Below, one piece after another: positions 1-6,392 of a stretch of DNA of 10,843 nt. A program made the position numbers and the translations under genes. The notes under the pieces were generated by a model. The model searched no databases. It was not told the origin of the DNA and saw only the letters and a list, made by a program, of their open reading frames with translations. This DNA comes from an uncultured Bacilli bacterium (GTDB lineage Bacteria > Bacillota_I > Bacilli_A > RF39 > UBA660). Positions within the stretch are counted from its first letter, which is position 1. Each line of letters starts with the position of its first letter. The stretch is taken from positions 1-10,843 of the forward strand of contig CANQHT010000039.1 of assembly GCA_947623705.1 (NCBI GenBank), read 5' to 3'.

Positions 1-459
1 GAATTAAAAGATGAACTTGATCCAAGTTATGTTCCTTATGATAGTTATGACCATCAATTAAATAAGAAAACGCCACTTATTATGTGGACTAAAAATAAAG
101 AACTTTCGAAAAAACTTCATGGGGAAGTTAAAACAATCATGGGTATGTATGATGCCGCTCCAACTTTATTTAATATGTTAGGTATTGATAATCCTTATGT
201 TTTAGGTCATGATATATTTAATATTAAGAAAAATAATATTGTTATCTTCCCAACGGGTAATTATTTAACGGAAAAAGTTTATTACAACAATTCAACTGGG
301 GAATACAAAGTGTTAAAAGATGATCCATTAGATATTGATTATATTAATGATAACTTGGAATATGCTGAGAAAACTTTAGAGGTTGGAAACGCTATCGTTA
401 GTTATGATTTATTTAATGAACGCAAACGAAGTGAAGCCGAGTTAAATGATGCTAATTAA
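1..459 (+). CDS. LTA synthase-like sulfatase-family protein, C-terminal part (5' end outside window)
   Basis: The reading frame is open from base 1, so the gene begins before the window; only about 152 C-terminal residues are present. They fit the end of the extracellular catalytic domain of lipoteichoic-acid synthase/phosphoglycerol transferase (alkaline-phosphatase-like sulfatase fold). The fragment reads a short strand TPLIMWTK, then APTLFNMLGIDNPYVLGHDIF, matching the conserved family segment DxxPTxLxxLGI...LGxDLF near the C-terminus, then VIFPTGNYLTEKVYY. The acidic tail (roughly the last 45 residues, ending ELNDAN) has no recognisable domain. In this family the enzyme is anchored by N-terminal membrane helices and transfers glycerol phosphate from phosphatidylglycerol on the outer membrane face. 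The catalytic Thr and metal ligands lie upstream and cannot be checked, so another LtaS-family transferase is possible. A terminator follows directly. Confidence 0.8.
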   Translation, partial: ELKDELDPSYVPYDSYDHQLNKKTPLIMWTKNKELSKKLHGEVKTIMGMYDAAPTLFNMLGIDNPYVLGHDIFNIKKNNIVIFPTGNYLTEKVYYNNSTGEYKVLKDDPLDIDYINDNLEYAEKTLEVGNAIVSYDLFNERKRSEAELNDAN

Positions 460-486
460 AAATGCAGTTTAATTACTGTATTTTTT
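459..486 (+). terminator. Rho-independent terminator after the LtaS-like gene
   Basis: The left arm AAAATGCAGT (459-468) pairs with ACTGTATTTT (475-484) over 10 bp with one G-U pair. The loop is TTAATT and a T tract runs to 486. The hairpin starts at the last base of the stop codon. Confidence 0.85.
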
Positions 487-505
487 CATTTACATTTCAC
501 AATTC

Positions 506-514
506 TGTTATACT
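506..514 (+). promoter_or_regulatory. Extended -10 promoter of the two-component operon
   Basis: TGTTATACT is a TGn-extended -10 hexamer (TATACT at 509-514) between the preceding terminator and the response regulator start. No good -35 lies at 16-18 bp; TTTACA at 489-494 is only 14 bp away. The expected transcript start is near 521, so the leader would be only about 16 nt. Confidence 0.55.
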
Positions 515-536
515 ATAAAGGAAGTAGGTGATAATT

Positions 537-1202
537 TTGAATATTTTAGTTGTTGATGATGAGAAATTAATTCGGAATGTTATAAAAGAATACTTAACTT
601 TAGAAAAAATGCAAGTTTATGAAGCGGAAGATGGTAATGCCGCCATTGATATTGTGAATAAATATCCGATTGATTTAGTTATTATGGATATAATGATGCC
701 TAAGATGGATGGCTATACGGCTTGTAAAGAAATTAAAAAGATTAAAAATATTCCATTTATTATGTTATCGGCTAGAAGTGAAGAATATGATAAATTAATT
801 GGGTTTGATTTAGGCATTGATGATTATGTGACAAAACCCTTTAGTCCTAAAGAATTAGTGGCCAGAGTTAAAGCCATTACGAGAAGAAATGCTAAAGAAG
901 ATTTAATTGAGTTAGAGGGTATTAAAATAGATGATTTAGCTCACGAAGTATATATTGATGGCAAGTTAATCACTTTAACACCGAAAGAATATGACTTATT
1001 AAAATATTTAATTGAAAATAAAAATATTGCTTTATCGAGGGAAAATTTATTATCTAATATTTGGGGTTATGATTTTTATGGTGATGACAGGACTGTTGAT
1101 ACGCATATTAAAACCTTAAGAGCCCACTTAGGTAAATATCGTGATTTAATTAAAACGGTTAGAGGAATGGGATATAAAATTGAATATAAAGAAGAAGTGT
1201 AG
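537..1202 (+). CDS. OmpR/PhoB-family response regulator
   Basis: This is a DNA-binding response regulator of 221 residues, a normal length for the OmpR family. The receiver domain (about 1-115) has the acidic pair D7-D8, the phosphoacceptor D51 in VIMDIMMPKMDG, S78 as the switch Ser/Thr and K100 in DYVTKPFSP. A winged-helix domain follows (about 125-220) with TPKEYDLLKYLIEN, RTVDTHIKTLR and VRGMGYKIE. I chose the TTG at 537: it gives the usual MNILVVDDE beginning and has AGGTGAT (526-532) at a good distance. An upstream GTG at 528 would add three residues but lies inside that ribosome binding site. The partner kinase overlaps the 3' end by 23 bp, so the two form one operon. The regulon cannot be read from the sequence. 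Confidence 0.93.
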   Translation: MNILVVDDEKLIRNVIKEYLTLEKMQVYEAEDGNAAIDIVNKYPIDLVIMDIMMPKMDGYTACKEIKKIKNIPFIMLSARSEEYDKLIGFDLGIDDYVTKPFSPKELVARVKAITRRNAKEDLIELEGIKIDDLAHEVYIDGKLITLTPKEYDLLKYLIENKNIALSRENLLSNIWGYDFYGDDRTVDTHIKTLRAHLGKYRDLIKTVRGMGYKIEYKEEV

Positions 1203-2565
1203 AGGAATTGAATTTAAAACTTTAGTATCGATATTATTTTTTAATATTGGTATTATTTTAATTATTTGGATTTGTGAAGTAGTAGTATTCAATTCTTATT
1301 ATAAGAGTTATAAGTTAGAAAAAGTTAATGAAATAGTTAGAGAATTAAATACTAGTAAGGAAGATATTTATGTTTTATCGGAAAATTTAGCCTATGAAAA
1401 TGAAGTATGTATTAAAGTTATCAATGAACATGGGGTCGATTATAATTTTAATACAATGCAAAATGGGTGTCTTTTAAATAAAAATAATAAAGTTGTTGAT
1501 GATAAAATTAAAAGTTATTTAACTAGTGGCGAATTAAGTGATTATTATAAAATATTCAATAAAGAAACTAATACTAAAGGTTTATTATATGCTTTTAAAT
1601 CTGGGAATAAAAATGTTTTTATTTATACTAATTTACAAAATATAAATCGTTATGTTAAACTTTTTAAAAGTCAAATAGTCTATTTTATTGTTTTAATAAT
1701 TTTATGTTCGATATTTATTTCATTTTATATTGCTAATAAGGTAACTAAACCAATTAGGGAGATTAATACCAAGGTTAAAAAATTAGGCATGGGTGAAGAT
1801 ATAACTTTCCCAAAAAATGGCGTCAATGAAATAGATGAATTAAGTGAAACTTTGGAAGATGTCCAAAAAGAACTCAAGAAAAATGATGAAGTAAAAAGAG
1901 ATCTAATTGCTAATGTTTCTCACGATTTAAAAACTCCATTGACAATGATTAAAGCTTATGCCGAAATGATTAAAGATATTTCTTATAAAGATCAAGATAA
2001 AATGAATGAACACCTAGATATTATTATGGAAGAATCTGACCGATTAACAACTTTAGTTAATGATGTTTTAGAATTATCTAAAGTCCAAAATAATGTTTAT
2101 AATTATAATTATGTCGAATATGATTTAGTTAAAGAAATTAAAAAGATTATCAAAAGATATTCCGTTATGGAATCTTTAGAAAGTTATAATTTTATTTTAG
2201 ATTTACCTAAAAAATGTTTAGTAACGGCGGATAAAGATAAAATAAATCAAGTTATTTATAATCTTTTAAATAATGCGATTAACTATACTGGCAAAGATAA
2301 AGTAGTTAAAATTATCTTAAAAGAAGTAGAACTTGGTTATTTAGTAGAAGTATCTGATACTGGTAAAGGTATTAAAAAAGAAGAAATACCATATATATGG
2401 GATAAATATTATAAGAATGAAAAGAATCATACCAGGAGTGTGGTAAGTACTGGCCTTGGTTTATCGATTGTTAAAGAAATTTTATCGAAACATAATTTCA
2501 AATATGGCGTTAATAGTGAAGTTGGTAAAGGTTCAACATTCTATTTCATTATTAATAAAAATTAA
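1180..2565 (+). CDS. Membrane sensor histidine kinase
   Basis: This HisKA-type sensor kinase of 461 residues is the partner of the upstream regulator. Helix 1 lies at about 14-37 and an extracytoplasmic sensor region of some 125 residues (about 38-164) follows with no recognised sensor fold. Helix 2 is at about 165-187, then a HAMP-like linker (188-235). The H-box DLIANVSHDLKTPL carries the phosphoacceptor His248. The ATPase domain has an N-box (INQVIYNLLNNAINYT, 355-370), a G1 box (DTGKGI, 393-398) and a G2 box (GLGLSI, 425-430), so all catalytic elements are present. The start is TTG at 1180 inside the regulator gene; it is the only usual start codon ahead of helix 1 and has only a modest ribosome binding site (AGAGGA at 1161-1166), so it is probably translationally coupled. 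The signal sensed is unknown. Confidence 0.92.
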   Translation: MNIKKKCRGIEFKTLVSILFFNIGIILIIWICEVVVFNSYYKSYKLEKVNEIVRELNTSKEDIYVLSENLAYENEVCIKVINEHGVDYNFNTMQNGCLLNKNNKVVDDKIKSYLTSGELSDYYKIFNKETNTKGLLYAFKSGNKNVFIYTNLQNINRYVKLFKSQIVYFIVLIILCSIFISFYIANKVTKPIREINTKVKKLGMGEDITFPKNGVNEIDELSETLEDVQKELKKNDEVKRDLIANVSHDLKTPLTMIKAYAEMIKDISYKDQDKMNEHLDIIMEESDRLTTLVNDVLELSKVQNNVYNYNYVEYDLVKEIKKIIKRYSVMESLESYNFILDLPKKCLVTADKDKINQVIYNLLNNAINYTGKDKVVKIILKEVELGYLVEVSDTGKGIKKEEIPYIWDKYYKNEKNHTRSVVSTGLGLSIVKEILSKHNFKYGVNSEVGKGSTFYFIINKN

Positions 2566-2590
2566 ATTTTCTCAAAAATAACACAAAAAT

Positions 2591-2642
2591 ATCATAATTA
2601 ACCTTTATGATTAAATTGTTAGGAATTATAAAATTACCTAAC
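2591..2642 (+). other. Two tandem hairpins in the 3' region of the kinase transcript
   Basis: The first has ATCATAA (2591-2597) perfectly paired with TTATGAT (2605-2611), loop TTAACCT. The second has GTTAGG (2618-2623) paired with CCTAAC (2637-2642), extended inward by AATT/AATT with one bulged A. Neither has a T tract, so they are not terminators by themselves. They lie between the kinase stop and the bidirectional terminator and may be 3' UTR structure or unselected AT-rich pairing. Confidence 0.4.
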
Positions 2643-2659
2643 CTAACTCACACTTTAAG

Positions 2660-2694
2660 AAAAAGGAATAGCTCATTTGTAGTTATTCCTTTTT
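2660..2694. terminator. Bidirectional terminator between the kinase and the pyrophosphatase
   Basis: The arm AAAAAGGAATAGCT (2660-2673) pairs with AGTTATTCCTTTTT (2681-2694) over 14 bp with one G-U pair and loop CATTTGT. T tracts occur at the 3' side on both strands, so the hairpin can serve the plus-strand kinase operon and the minus-strand pyrophosphatase gene. Confidence 0.9.
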
Positions 2695-2706
2695 CGATTG
2701 TTTAAT

Positions 2707-4323
2707 TTATTTGATGATATCCATAATCATTGGCACAACTTGCTTTTTCCTACTAATTAAATCTTTAATAAAATCGCCTTGTTCTAATTTGTCATTAAAT
2801 ATCATTCTTAAAGTTTCATGTCCACTTTCATTAAATAATAAATATGAACCATTTTTAAAGATATCCGTAATTACAAATAACATAATATCGTAACCTTTAT
2901 TAGCGCTTTCTCGATTTAAAAATCTTATATAACTGGCCTTTTGTTTTAATATGGCTTTACTACTTAAGGTAGTTACTTGGCCAATACCAATTACTTTCTT
3001 ATCAATGTTAAATGCTTTAAAATCCATATAAACTATTTCTTTTAAAGATTTAGATTTAATTACATCATTGGCTTTAAACATTTCCATCGCGAGTTTCTCA
3101 GCATCAAGACCTGTTAATTTAACTAAATCATCGACAACTTTTTCATCAGTTTTGGTAGTTGTGGGACTTTTAAGAAGTAGAGTATCGGAAAGTATACCAG
3201 ATAGAAGTAAAGCCCCAATATGATAAGAAATTTTAACTTTATTTTCTTTATATAATTCATAGACAATAGTACAAGTACTGCCGACCGTCATATTCCGAAA
3301 ATTAATTGGTTTGTTAGTACCTAAAGTTCCTAATTTATGATGGTCAACGATGCCCACAATTTCTGCTTCTTCCAACCCGTAAATACTTTGGGTAATTTCA
3401 TTATGATCCACGAGCATAACTTTTTTGGGGTGATTATCTCGTAAATCAGATAATTTAATTAAACCTAAACATTTATTTTGATTATCGATAACAGGATAAT
3501 AACTATGTCTTGATTTATTAACTAAATCATTAAAGTCAGTTACATCAGTATCTTCTTTAACACAGACAAGTTCAGTCGCAAATTCATAATTAGTAATGTA
3601 ATTGGCAAAACTTAAAGTAGTTAAGGTATCATAAGTATCTTTTTTGGTATAAATAATATTAACCTTATTCTTTTTAGCAATTTCTAAATGTTCCTCTTTT
3701 ACCTTTTTATCATAAGTAACAATAATTAATTTAACTTTACTATTAACCGCTTCTTCGATAATTGAATGTCTATCACCCACGATTAAAATAGAGTTTTTAT
3801 TTAAGTGATTATCTTCATGAAAAGTGGTACTTCTTATATTGACATTGGTTATTTCGCCTTCAATTTCATCATTAAACCTTAATACTTCTTCGCCATCAAT
3901 GACCTCTAAAATATGGTCATAACTAGTTTTTAAATTTTTTGTATCCCCAAGAATTTCATTTTTTGCAATATCTTTCATAGCAAAGGCCCCGATAAAATTA
4001 TCTTTTTCATCAATAACCGGTATGGTACTCATATTATCTTTTTGCATTTCAAAAAAAGCATTATAAACAGATGATTTACTATCTATTTTAAAACCTTTAT
4101 GATAATTAATATCTTTAATTTGTAATTTAACATCATCTAATACTTCCGGTACCGGAACTTTAAACTTTTTTAAAACATACTTGGTTTCTTCATTAATGTT
4201 AGATAAAATTCTTGCTTCGGTATTATTACCTAAATAATTATATAAATAAGATAAACTAATCGCACTACACACACTATCAGTATCGGGATTTTTGTGACCA
4301 AATATAAAAATCTTGTCTTGCAT
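2707..4323 (-). CDS. ppaC: Manganese-dependent inorganic pyrophosphatase with CBS and DRTGG regulatory domains
   Basis: This cytoplasmic family II pyrophosphatase hydrolyses PPi to two phosphates and so drives nucleic-acid and other biosynthesis. It has 538 residues, the length of the regulated CBS form rather than the roughly 310-residue minimal form. DHH motif GHKNPDTDS (9-17) is followed by a CBS domain (about 65-125), a DRTGG-type insert (about 125-240, with GDRHS at 183-187) and a second CBS domain (about 245-300). The DHH part then resumes with VDHNE (305-309) and VDHH (326-329), and DHHA2 carries the signature SRKKQ (524-528) near the C-terminus. In this family the CBS pair binds adenine nucleotides and inhibits or activates the enzyme. 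I use the ATG at 4323 because AAGGTGGT sits just upstream; the in-frame GTG at 4332 lies inside that ribosome binding site. It converges with the kinase operon and diverges from the secreted-protein gene. Confidence 0.95.
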   Translation of the reverse strand: MQDKIFIFGHKNPDTDSVCSAISLSYLYNYLGNNTEARILSNINEETKYVLKKFKVPVPEVLDDVKLQIKDINYHKGFKIDSKSSVYNAFFEMQKDNMSTIPVIDEKDNFIGAFAMKDIAKNEILGDTKNLKTSYDHILEVIDGEEVLRFNDEIEGEITNVNIRSTTFHEDNHLNKNSILIVGDRHSIIEEAVNSKVKLIIVTYDKKVKEEHLEIAKKNKVNIIYTKKDTYDTLTTLSFANYITNYEFATELVCVKEDTDVTDFNDLVNKSRHSYYPVIDNQNKCLGLIKLSDLRDNHPKKVMLVDHNEITQSIYGLEEAEIVGIVDHHKLGTLGTNKPINFRNMTVGSTCTIVYELYKENKVKISYHIGALLLSGILSDTLLLKSPTTTKTDEKVVDDLVKLTGLDAEKLAMEMFKANDVIKSKSLKEIVYMDFKAFNIDKKVIGIGQVTTLSSKAILKQKASYIRFLNRESANKGYDIMLFVITDIFKNGSYLLFNESGHETLRMIFNDKLEQGDFIKDLISRKKQVVPMIMDIIK

Positions 4324-4342
4324 TGCAACCACCTTTTAGAAA

Positions 4343-4351
4343 ATTATACCA
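4343..4351 (-). promoter_or_regulatory. Extended -10 promoter of ppaC
   Basis: On the minus strand TGGTATAAT occupies 4351-4343. No clear -35 lies at 16-18 bp. The expected start near 4336 leaves a leader of about 13 nt, little more than the ribosome binding site. Confidence 0.6.
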
Positions 4352-4409
4352 TTTTGTGGGCAAGAAAAAAAGCAAATTTTGTAAAGTTTAAAAAATTGTG
4401 AAAAATTTA

Positions 4410-4438
4410 TTGACAATCGGGGGGGGGTAATTTATAAT
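4410..4438 (+). promoter_or_regulatory. Consensus promoter with a poly-G spacer for the secreted TasA/pilin-like gene
   Basis: A perfect TTGACA (4410-4415) and a perfect TATAAT (4433-4438) are separated by exactly 17 bp (4416-4432). Nine of those 17 are consecutive G (4419-4427). There is no TGn before the -10, so the promoter should depend on -35 contact and therefore on spacer length. The expected transcript start is near 4445. As written, the tract length puts the promoter in its optimal configuration. Confidence 0.85.
4419..4427 (+). repeat. Homopolymeric G9 tract, candidate slippage site
   Basis: Nine consecutive G lie in otherwise strongly AT-rich DNA and form the longest G or C run in the window. 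The tract is inside a promoter spacer, a location where slipped-strand mispairing of such tracts is known to switch surface genes in other bacteria. Confidence 0.9.
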
Positions 4439-4465
4439 TTAAACTAGGAAGGAGATAGGTAAAAA

Positions 4466-5272
4466 GTGGATAAGAAAAACACAATGCTTTTAACAGTAAT
4501 AGCAGTCGCAACTTTACTTGTTGCAGTAGTAGGAGCTACATTTGCATATTTTTCAATAGTAAGTGGTACTGGTGGCTCAACAAAAACAGATTTTCAAGGT
4601 CAAGTTGAAAGTACTGATGATGTTGGTCTAGCAACTTTAAAAGGTGGTACAGCAAATTTATATATGTATTTAACTGCCGCTGATATGTCCAAAGCAAATG
4701 CTGGAGATGCTGGAAAATCTTACTGGGCAACAACTACAGTAAATAATAATGAAAGTAATAAGTCTGAAACTGAAGAAAGTTCATATTATGAAATTTCAAC
4801 TTTAGAAATTAGTAAAATTTCAAGAAAAAGTGCTAATTACAAATGTACATCTACTTTAAATATTAAAGGTACTGGTGCTTTAGCAACTTATGTTCAAAAT
4901 CAAGATAATCCTGAACCAAAAATAGATGAAGACCAAAAAGTTGTTGTAGATGATGGTATTATTAAGTTAAGAAAAAGTAGTACTAATGATGAAAAAGTTA
5001 AGAACATTAAGTTTGATGGTACAGCTGATAGTGAAGATATAGATTTATTATCAGTATTATCAACTGCAGATGGAAGAAATGTTACTGTAACTTATGAACT
5101 TACTAGTTCAAGTGAAATAGCAGAAACTGAAACAATTACTGCAAAATTTGAAGCTGCTTTAGGAATTAAAAATACTATTAATCCTCAAAATTATTTAGCA
5201 GGTAAAGATTTAACTTTAACTCTAACTAATACATTAACAGCTTGTGATATTGTTACTGACTTTGGAGAATAA
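4466..5272 (+). CDS. Secreted TasA/pilin-like surface protein, function unknown
   Basis: This 268-residue exported protein has a short basic N-terminus (MDKKN), a hydrophobic segment at about 7-24 (MLLTVIAVATLLVAVVGA) and then TFAYFS. That layout resembles the signal peptides of TasA/CalY-type matrix proteins and other SipW-processed or pilin-like exported proteins. The mature part is rich in Ser, Thr, Asn and acidic residues, with alternating polar/hydrophobic stretches suggesting a beta-rich fold. It has only two cysteines, C127 and C260, which could form a disulfide. No LPXTG motif or C-terminal membrane anchor is seen. The start is GTG at 4466 with AAGGAG at 4449-4454, a spacing of 11. 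It is a single-gene unit between the G-tract promoter and its own terminator. Assignment to the TasA family is tentative and no SipW-like peptidase is nearby. Confidence 0.8.
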   Translation: MDKKNTMLLTVIAVATLLVAVVGATFAYFSIVSGTGGSTKTDFQGQVESTDDVGLATLKGGTANLYMYLTAADMSKANAGDAGKSYWATTTVNNNESNKSETEESSYYEISTLEISKISRKSANYKCTSTLNIKGTGALATYVQNQDNPEPKIDEDQKVVVDDGIIKLRKSSTNDEKVKNIKFDGTADSEDIDLLSVLSTADGRNVTVTYELTSSSEIAETETITAKFEAALGIKNTINPQNYLAGKDLTLTLTNTLTACDIVTDFGE

Positions 5273-5323
5273 TTAAAAAAATTTTAAGAATAATAGGTAA
5301 TTTTTTGTTAAGCAAAAAATGAT

Positions 5324-5358
5324 AAGGTAGGGAATAAAAATCTCTACTTTATTTTTTT
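5324..5358 (+). terminator. Rho-independent terminator after the secreted-protein gene
   Basis: AAGGTAGGGA (5324-5333) pairs with TCTCTACTTT (5341-5350) over 10 bp with two G-U pairs. The loop is ATAAAAA and ATTTTTTT follows. A second small inverted repeat, TTTTTTG...CAAAAAA at 5301-5319, lies just upstream. Confidence 0.8.
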
Positions 5359-5366
5359 CAATTTTT

Positions 5367-5399
5367 TTGACAAAATATTTTTTAGATTTTTGCTATATT
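5367..5399 (+). promoter_or_regulatory. Putative promoter of the Cse60-like gene
   Basis: TTGACA occurs at 5367-5372. TGCTATATT at 5391-5399 contains either an extended -10 (TATATT, spacer 21) or TGCTAT (spacer 18). Both place the start around 5403-5406, giving a leader of about 10 nt. Confidence 0.45.
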
Positions 5400-5414
5400 T
5401 AAAAGGGTGATAAC

Positions 5415-5582
5415 ATGAAAGTTAAAGTAATTGATGAAGAATGTGAAAAAGATTTAGAAAATAGTGTTAATGAATTTTTAAGTAAAGATATTGATATTAT
5501 CGATATTAAATATCAAGTGGCAATTGGGATTAATGGTGAAGAACAACTATATTGTTTTAGTGCAATGATAATTTATCATTAA
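5415..5582 (+). CDS. Cse60-like small protein (DUF2758 type)
   Basis: This 55-residue protein is short enough to be missed by length cut-offs. It runs MKVKVIDEECEKDLENSVNE... and ends with EQLYCFSAMIIYH. The pattern of an initial KVKVxDEExExDLExxxNEFL, a middle IIDIKYQV and a final QxxCFSAMIIY matches the Bacillus sporulation-associated protein Cse60 as I remember that family. AAGGGTGAT (5403-5411) lies just before the ATG. Cse60 is expressed under sporulation control in Bacillus subtilis and its molecular role is not known. Homologues also occur in lineages not known to sporulate, so no spore function should be assumed here. It sits alone between a terminator and a convergent minus-strand gene. 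Confidence 0.75.
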   Translation: MKVKVIDEECEKDLENSVNEFLSKDIDIIDIKYQVAIGINGEEQLYCFSAMIIYH

Positions 5583-5602
5583 AAAAACTCGTATAAACGA
5601 GT
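5581..5602 (-). terminator. Terminator of the minus-strand small membrane protein gene
   Basis: On the minus strand ACTCGT (5602-5597) pairs with ACGAGT (5592-5587) around loop TTAT, followed by a run of T to 5581. The T tract overlaps the stop codon of the convergent Cse60-like gene. Confidence 0.8.
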
Positions 5603-5609
5603 CATATAA

Positions 5610-5876
5610 CTATAAAAAGAATGTGTTATATAATAAACCTATAAATACTAAAATAGAAACTACATTCATAATAATTAAAAATATCATCATACCTTTTTTA
5701 TTATCGGCTTTGTATTTCAACATAGTTCTAAAAATACCGATATTAAAAATAATAAATCCTAGAGATACAAATATTCTTTCTATTAAAGTTCCGTTACTAA
5801 AGTTATTAACAGCAATAAGTACACTACCAAGCATAATTTCGATAATGCCATCATCAATATTTTTATTTGTTTTCAA
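5610..5876 (-). CDS. Small membrane protein with about three transmembrane helices, unknown function
   Basis: The product has 88 residues with a basic hydrophilic start (MKTNKNIDDG). Hydrophobic segments lie at about 11-26, 35-53 and 62-85, separated by short charged loops (LIER, KYKADNKKG). The start is TTG at 5876; the case for it is a near-perfect AGGAGGTGAG six bases upstream (5892-5883). A competing open frame on the plus strand (5623-5907) has no ribosome binding site and reads as the complement of this gene. It is monocistronic, with its own extended -10 promoter and terminator. I do not recognise the family. Confidence 0.75.
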   Translation of the reverse strand: MKTNKNIDDGIIEIMLGSVLIAVNNFSNGTLIERIFVSLGFIIFNIGIFRTMLKYKADNKKGMMIFLIIMNVVSILVFIGLLYNTFFL

Positions 5877-5911
5877 GTATAACTCACCTCCTCAAATGTT
5901 TTTCTAATTAA

Positions 5912-5920
5912 ATTGTACCA
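5912..5920 (-). promoter_or_regulatory. Extended -10 promoter of the small membrane protein gene
   Basis: TGGTACAAT on the minus strand (5920-5912) is a TGn-extended -10. No good -35 is visible. The expected leader is about 29 nt, containing AGGAGGTGAG. Confidence 0.5.
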
Positions 5921-5991
5921 TAAAAAAAATATAAGAAGATGAAGTAAAATACTATTTTGACAAATATTTGACATTAAGATGATTTTAAATT

Positions 5992-6017
5992 AAAAAAAAC
6001 TCCTTAATAAAGAGTTT
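5992..6017 (-). terminator. Terminator of the Asn/Met-rich coiled-coil protein gene
   Basis: On the minus strand AAACTC (6017-6012) pairs with GAGTTT (6002-5997), loop of 9 nt, followed by a T run to 5992. The stem overlaps the stop codon at 6018-6016. Confidence 0.75.
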
Positions 6018-6339
6018 ATAACATATACATATTTGAATTACTAGTGTCAAAATCATCATTTGTTAAGACATTCGCATTATTTTCTAATTTATTTAAACGA
6101 TATTCCATTCTATTTAATTGTCTTTCGATTTTCGCGAAACGACTTTCTATATCGGTATTACTTGAATTTGTGGTATAATTATTAGGAACAGGACCTTGGT
6201 AAAAATAGTTACTAGCGCTCGTTTCAAAAGGGGCACCATTAGCATTCATACCAGGTGTCATATTTGGGTTCATATTGATGTTGGGATTGTAGGCTTGAAA
6301 ACTACTTTCTTGAAAAAATGAATTTCGACTTTTACGCAT
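6016..6339 (-). CDS. Asn/Met-rich small protein with a C-terminal coiled coil, unknown function
   Basis: The 107 residues fall into three parts. A basic/aromatic head (MRKSRNSFFQESSFQAYNP) is followed by a low-complexity Asn, Met, Pro and Gly stretch (about 18-58). A predicted coiled coil (about 62-90, SRFAKIERQLNRMEYRLNKL) has hydrophobic residues at heptad spacing, and the tail ends NMYML. There is no signal peptide or membrane helix, so it is probably cytoplasmic. AGGAGG (6353-6348) lies eight bases before the ATG. It is transcribed divergently from trmB across only 53 bp. The build, a disordered adhesive-like head plus an oligomerising helix, is typical of small structural or coat-associated proteins, but I do not recognise a family. 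Confidence 0.75.
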   Translation of the reverse strand: MRKSRNSFFQESSFQAYNPNINMNPNMTPGMNANGAPFETSASNYFYQGPVPNNYTTNSSNTDIESRFAKIERQLNRMEYRLNKLENNANVLTNDDFDTSNSNMYML

Positions 6340-6359
6340 TTTTTATTCCTCCTACCAAC

Positions 6360-6365
6360 ATTATA
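6360..6365 (-). promoter_or_regulatory. -10 element of the coiled-coil protein gene
   Basis: A perfect TATAAT lies on the minus strand at 6365-6360, with a weak AAAACA 17 bp upstream. The expected start is about 6353, directly at the AGGAGG. It shares the trmB intergenic space, where no clear plus-strand -10 is seen. Confidence 0.5.
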
Positions 6366-6392
6366 TGTTAATTTTAAGGAAGTGTTTTAGTT

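Noticed and set aside
2711..2893. Open frame on the plus strand opposite the pyrophosphatase C-terminus
   Set aside because: No ribosome binding site, and it lies fully antisense to a well-supported enzyme domain.
4536..4733. Open frame on the minus strand within the secreted-protein gene
   Set aside because: Leu/Gln/His-rich translation typical of an antisense shadow; no start signals.
5623..5907. Plus-strand hydrophobic open frame of 94 residues
   Set aside because: It mirrors the minus-strand membrane protein, which has AGGAGGTGAG, a promoter and a terminator; the plus frame has none.
5957..5973. Two TTGACA boxes 11 bp apart on the plus strand, a possible antisense promoter over the coiled-coil gene
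   Set aside because: Only a weak -10 (TAAAAA at 5991-5996) fits, and no plus-strand gene follows.
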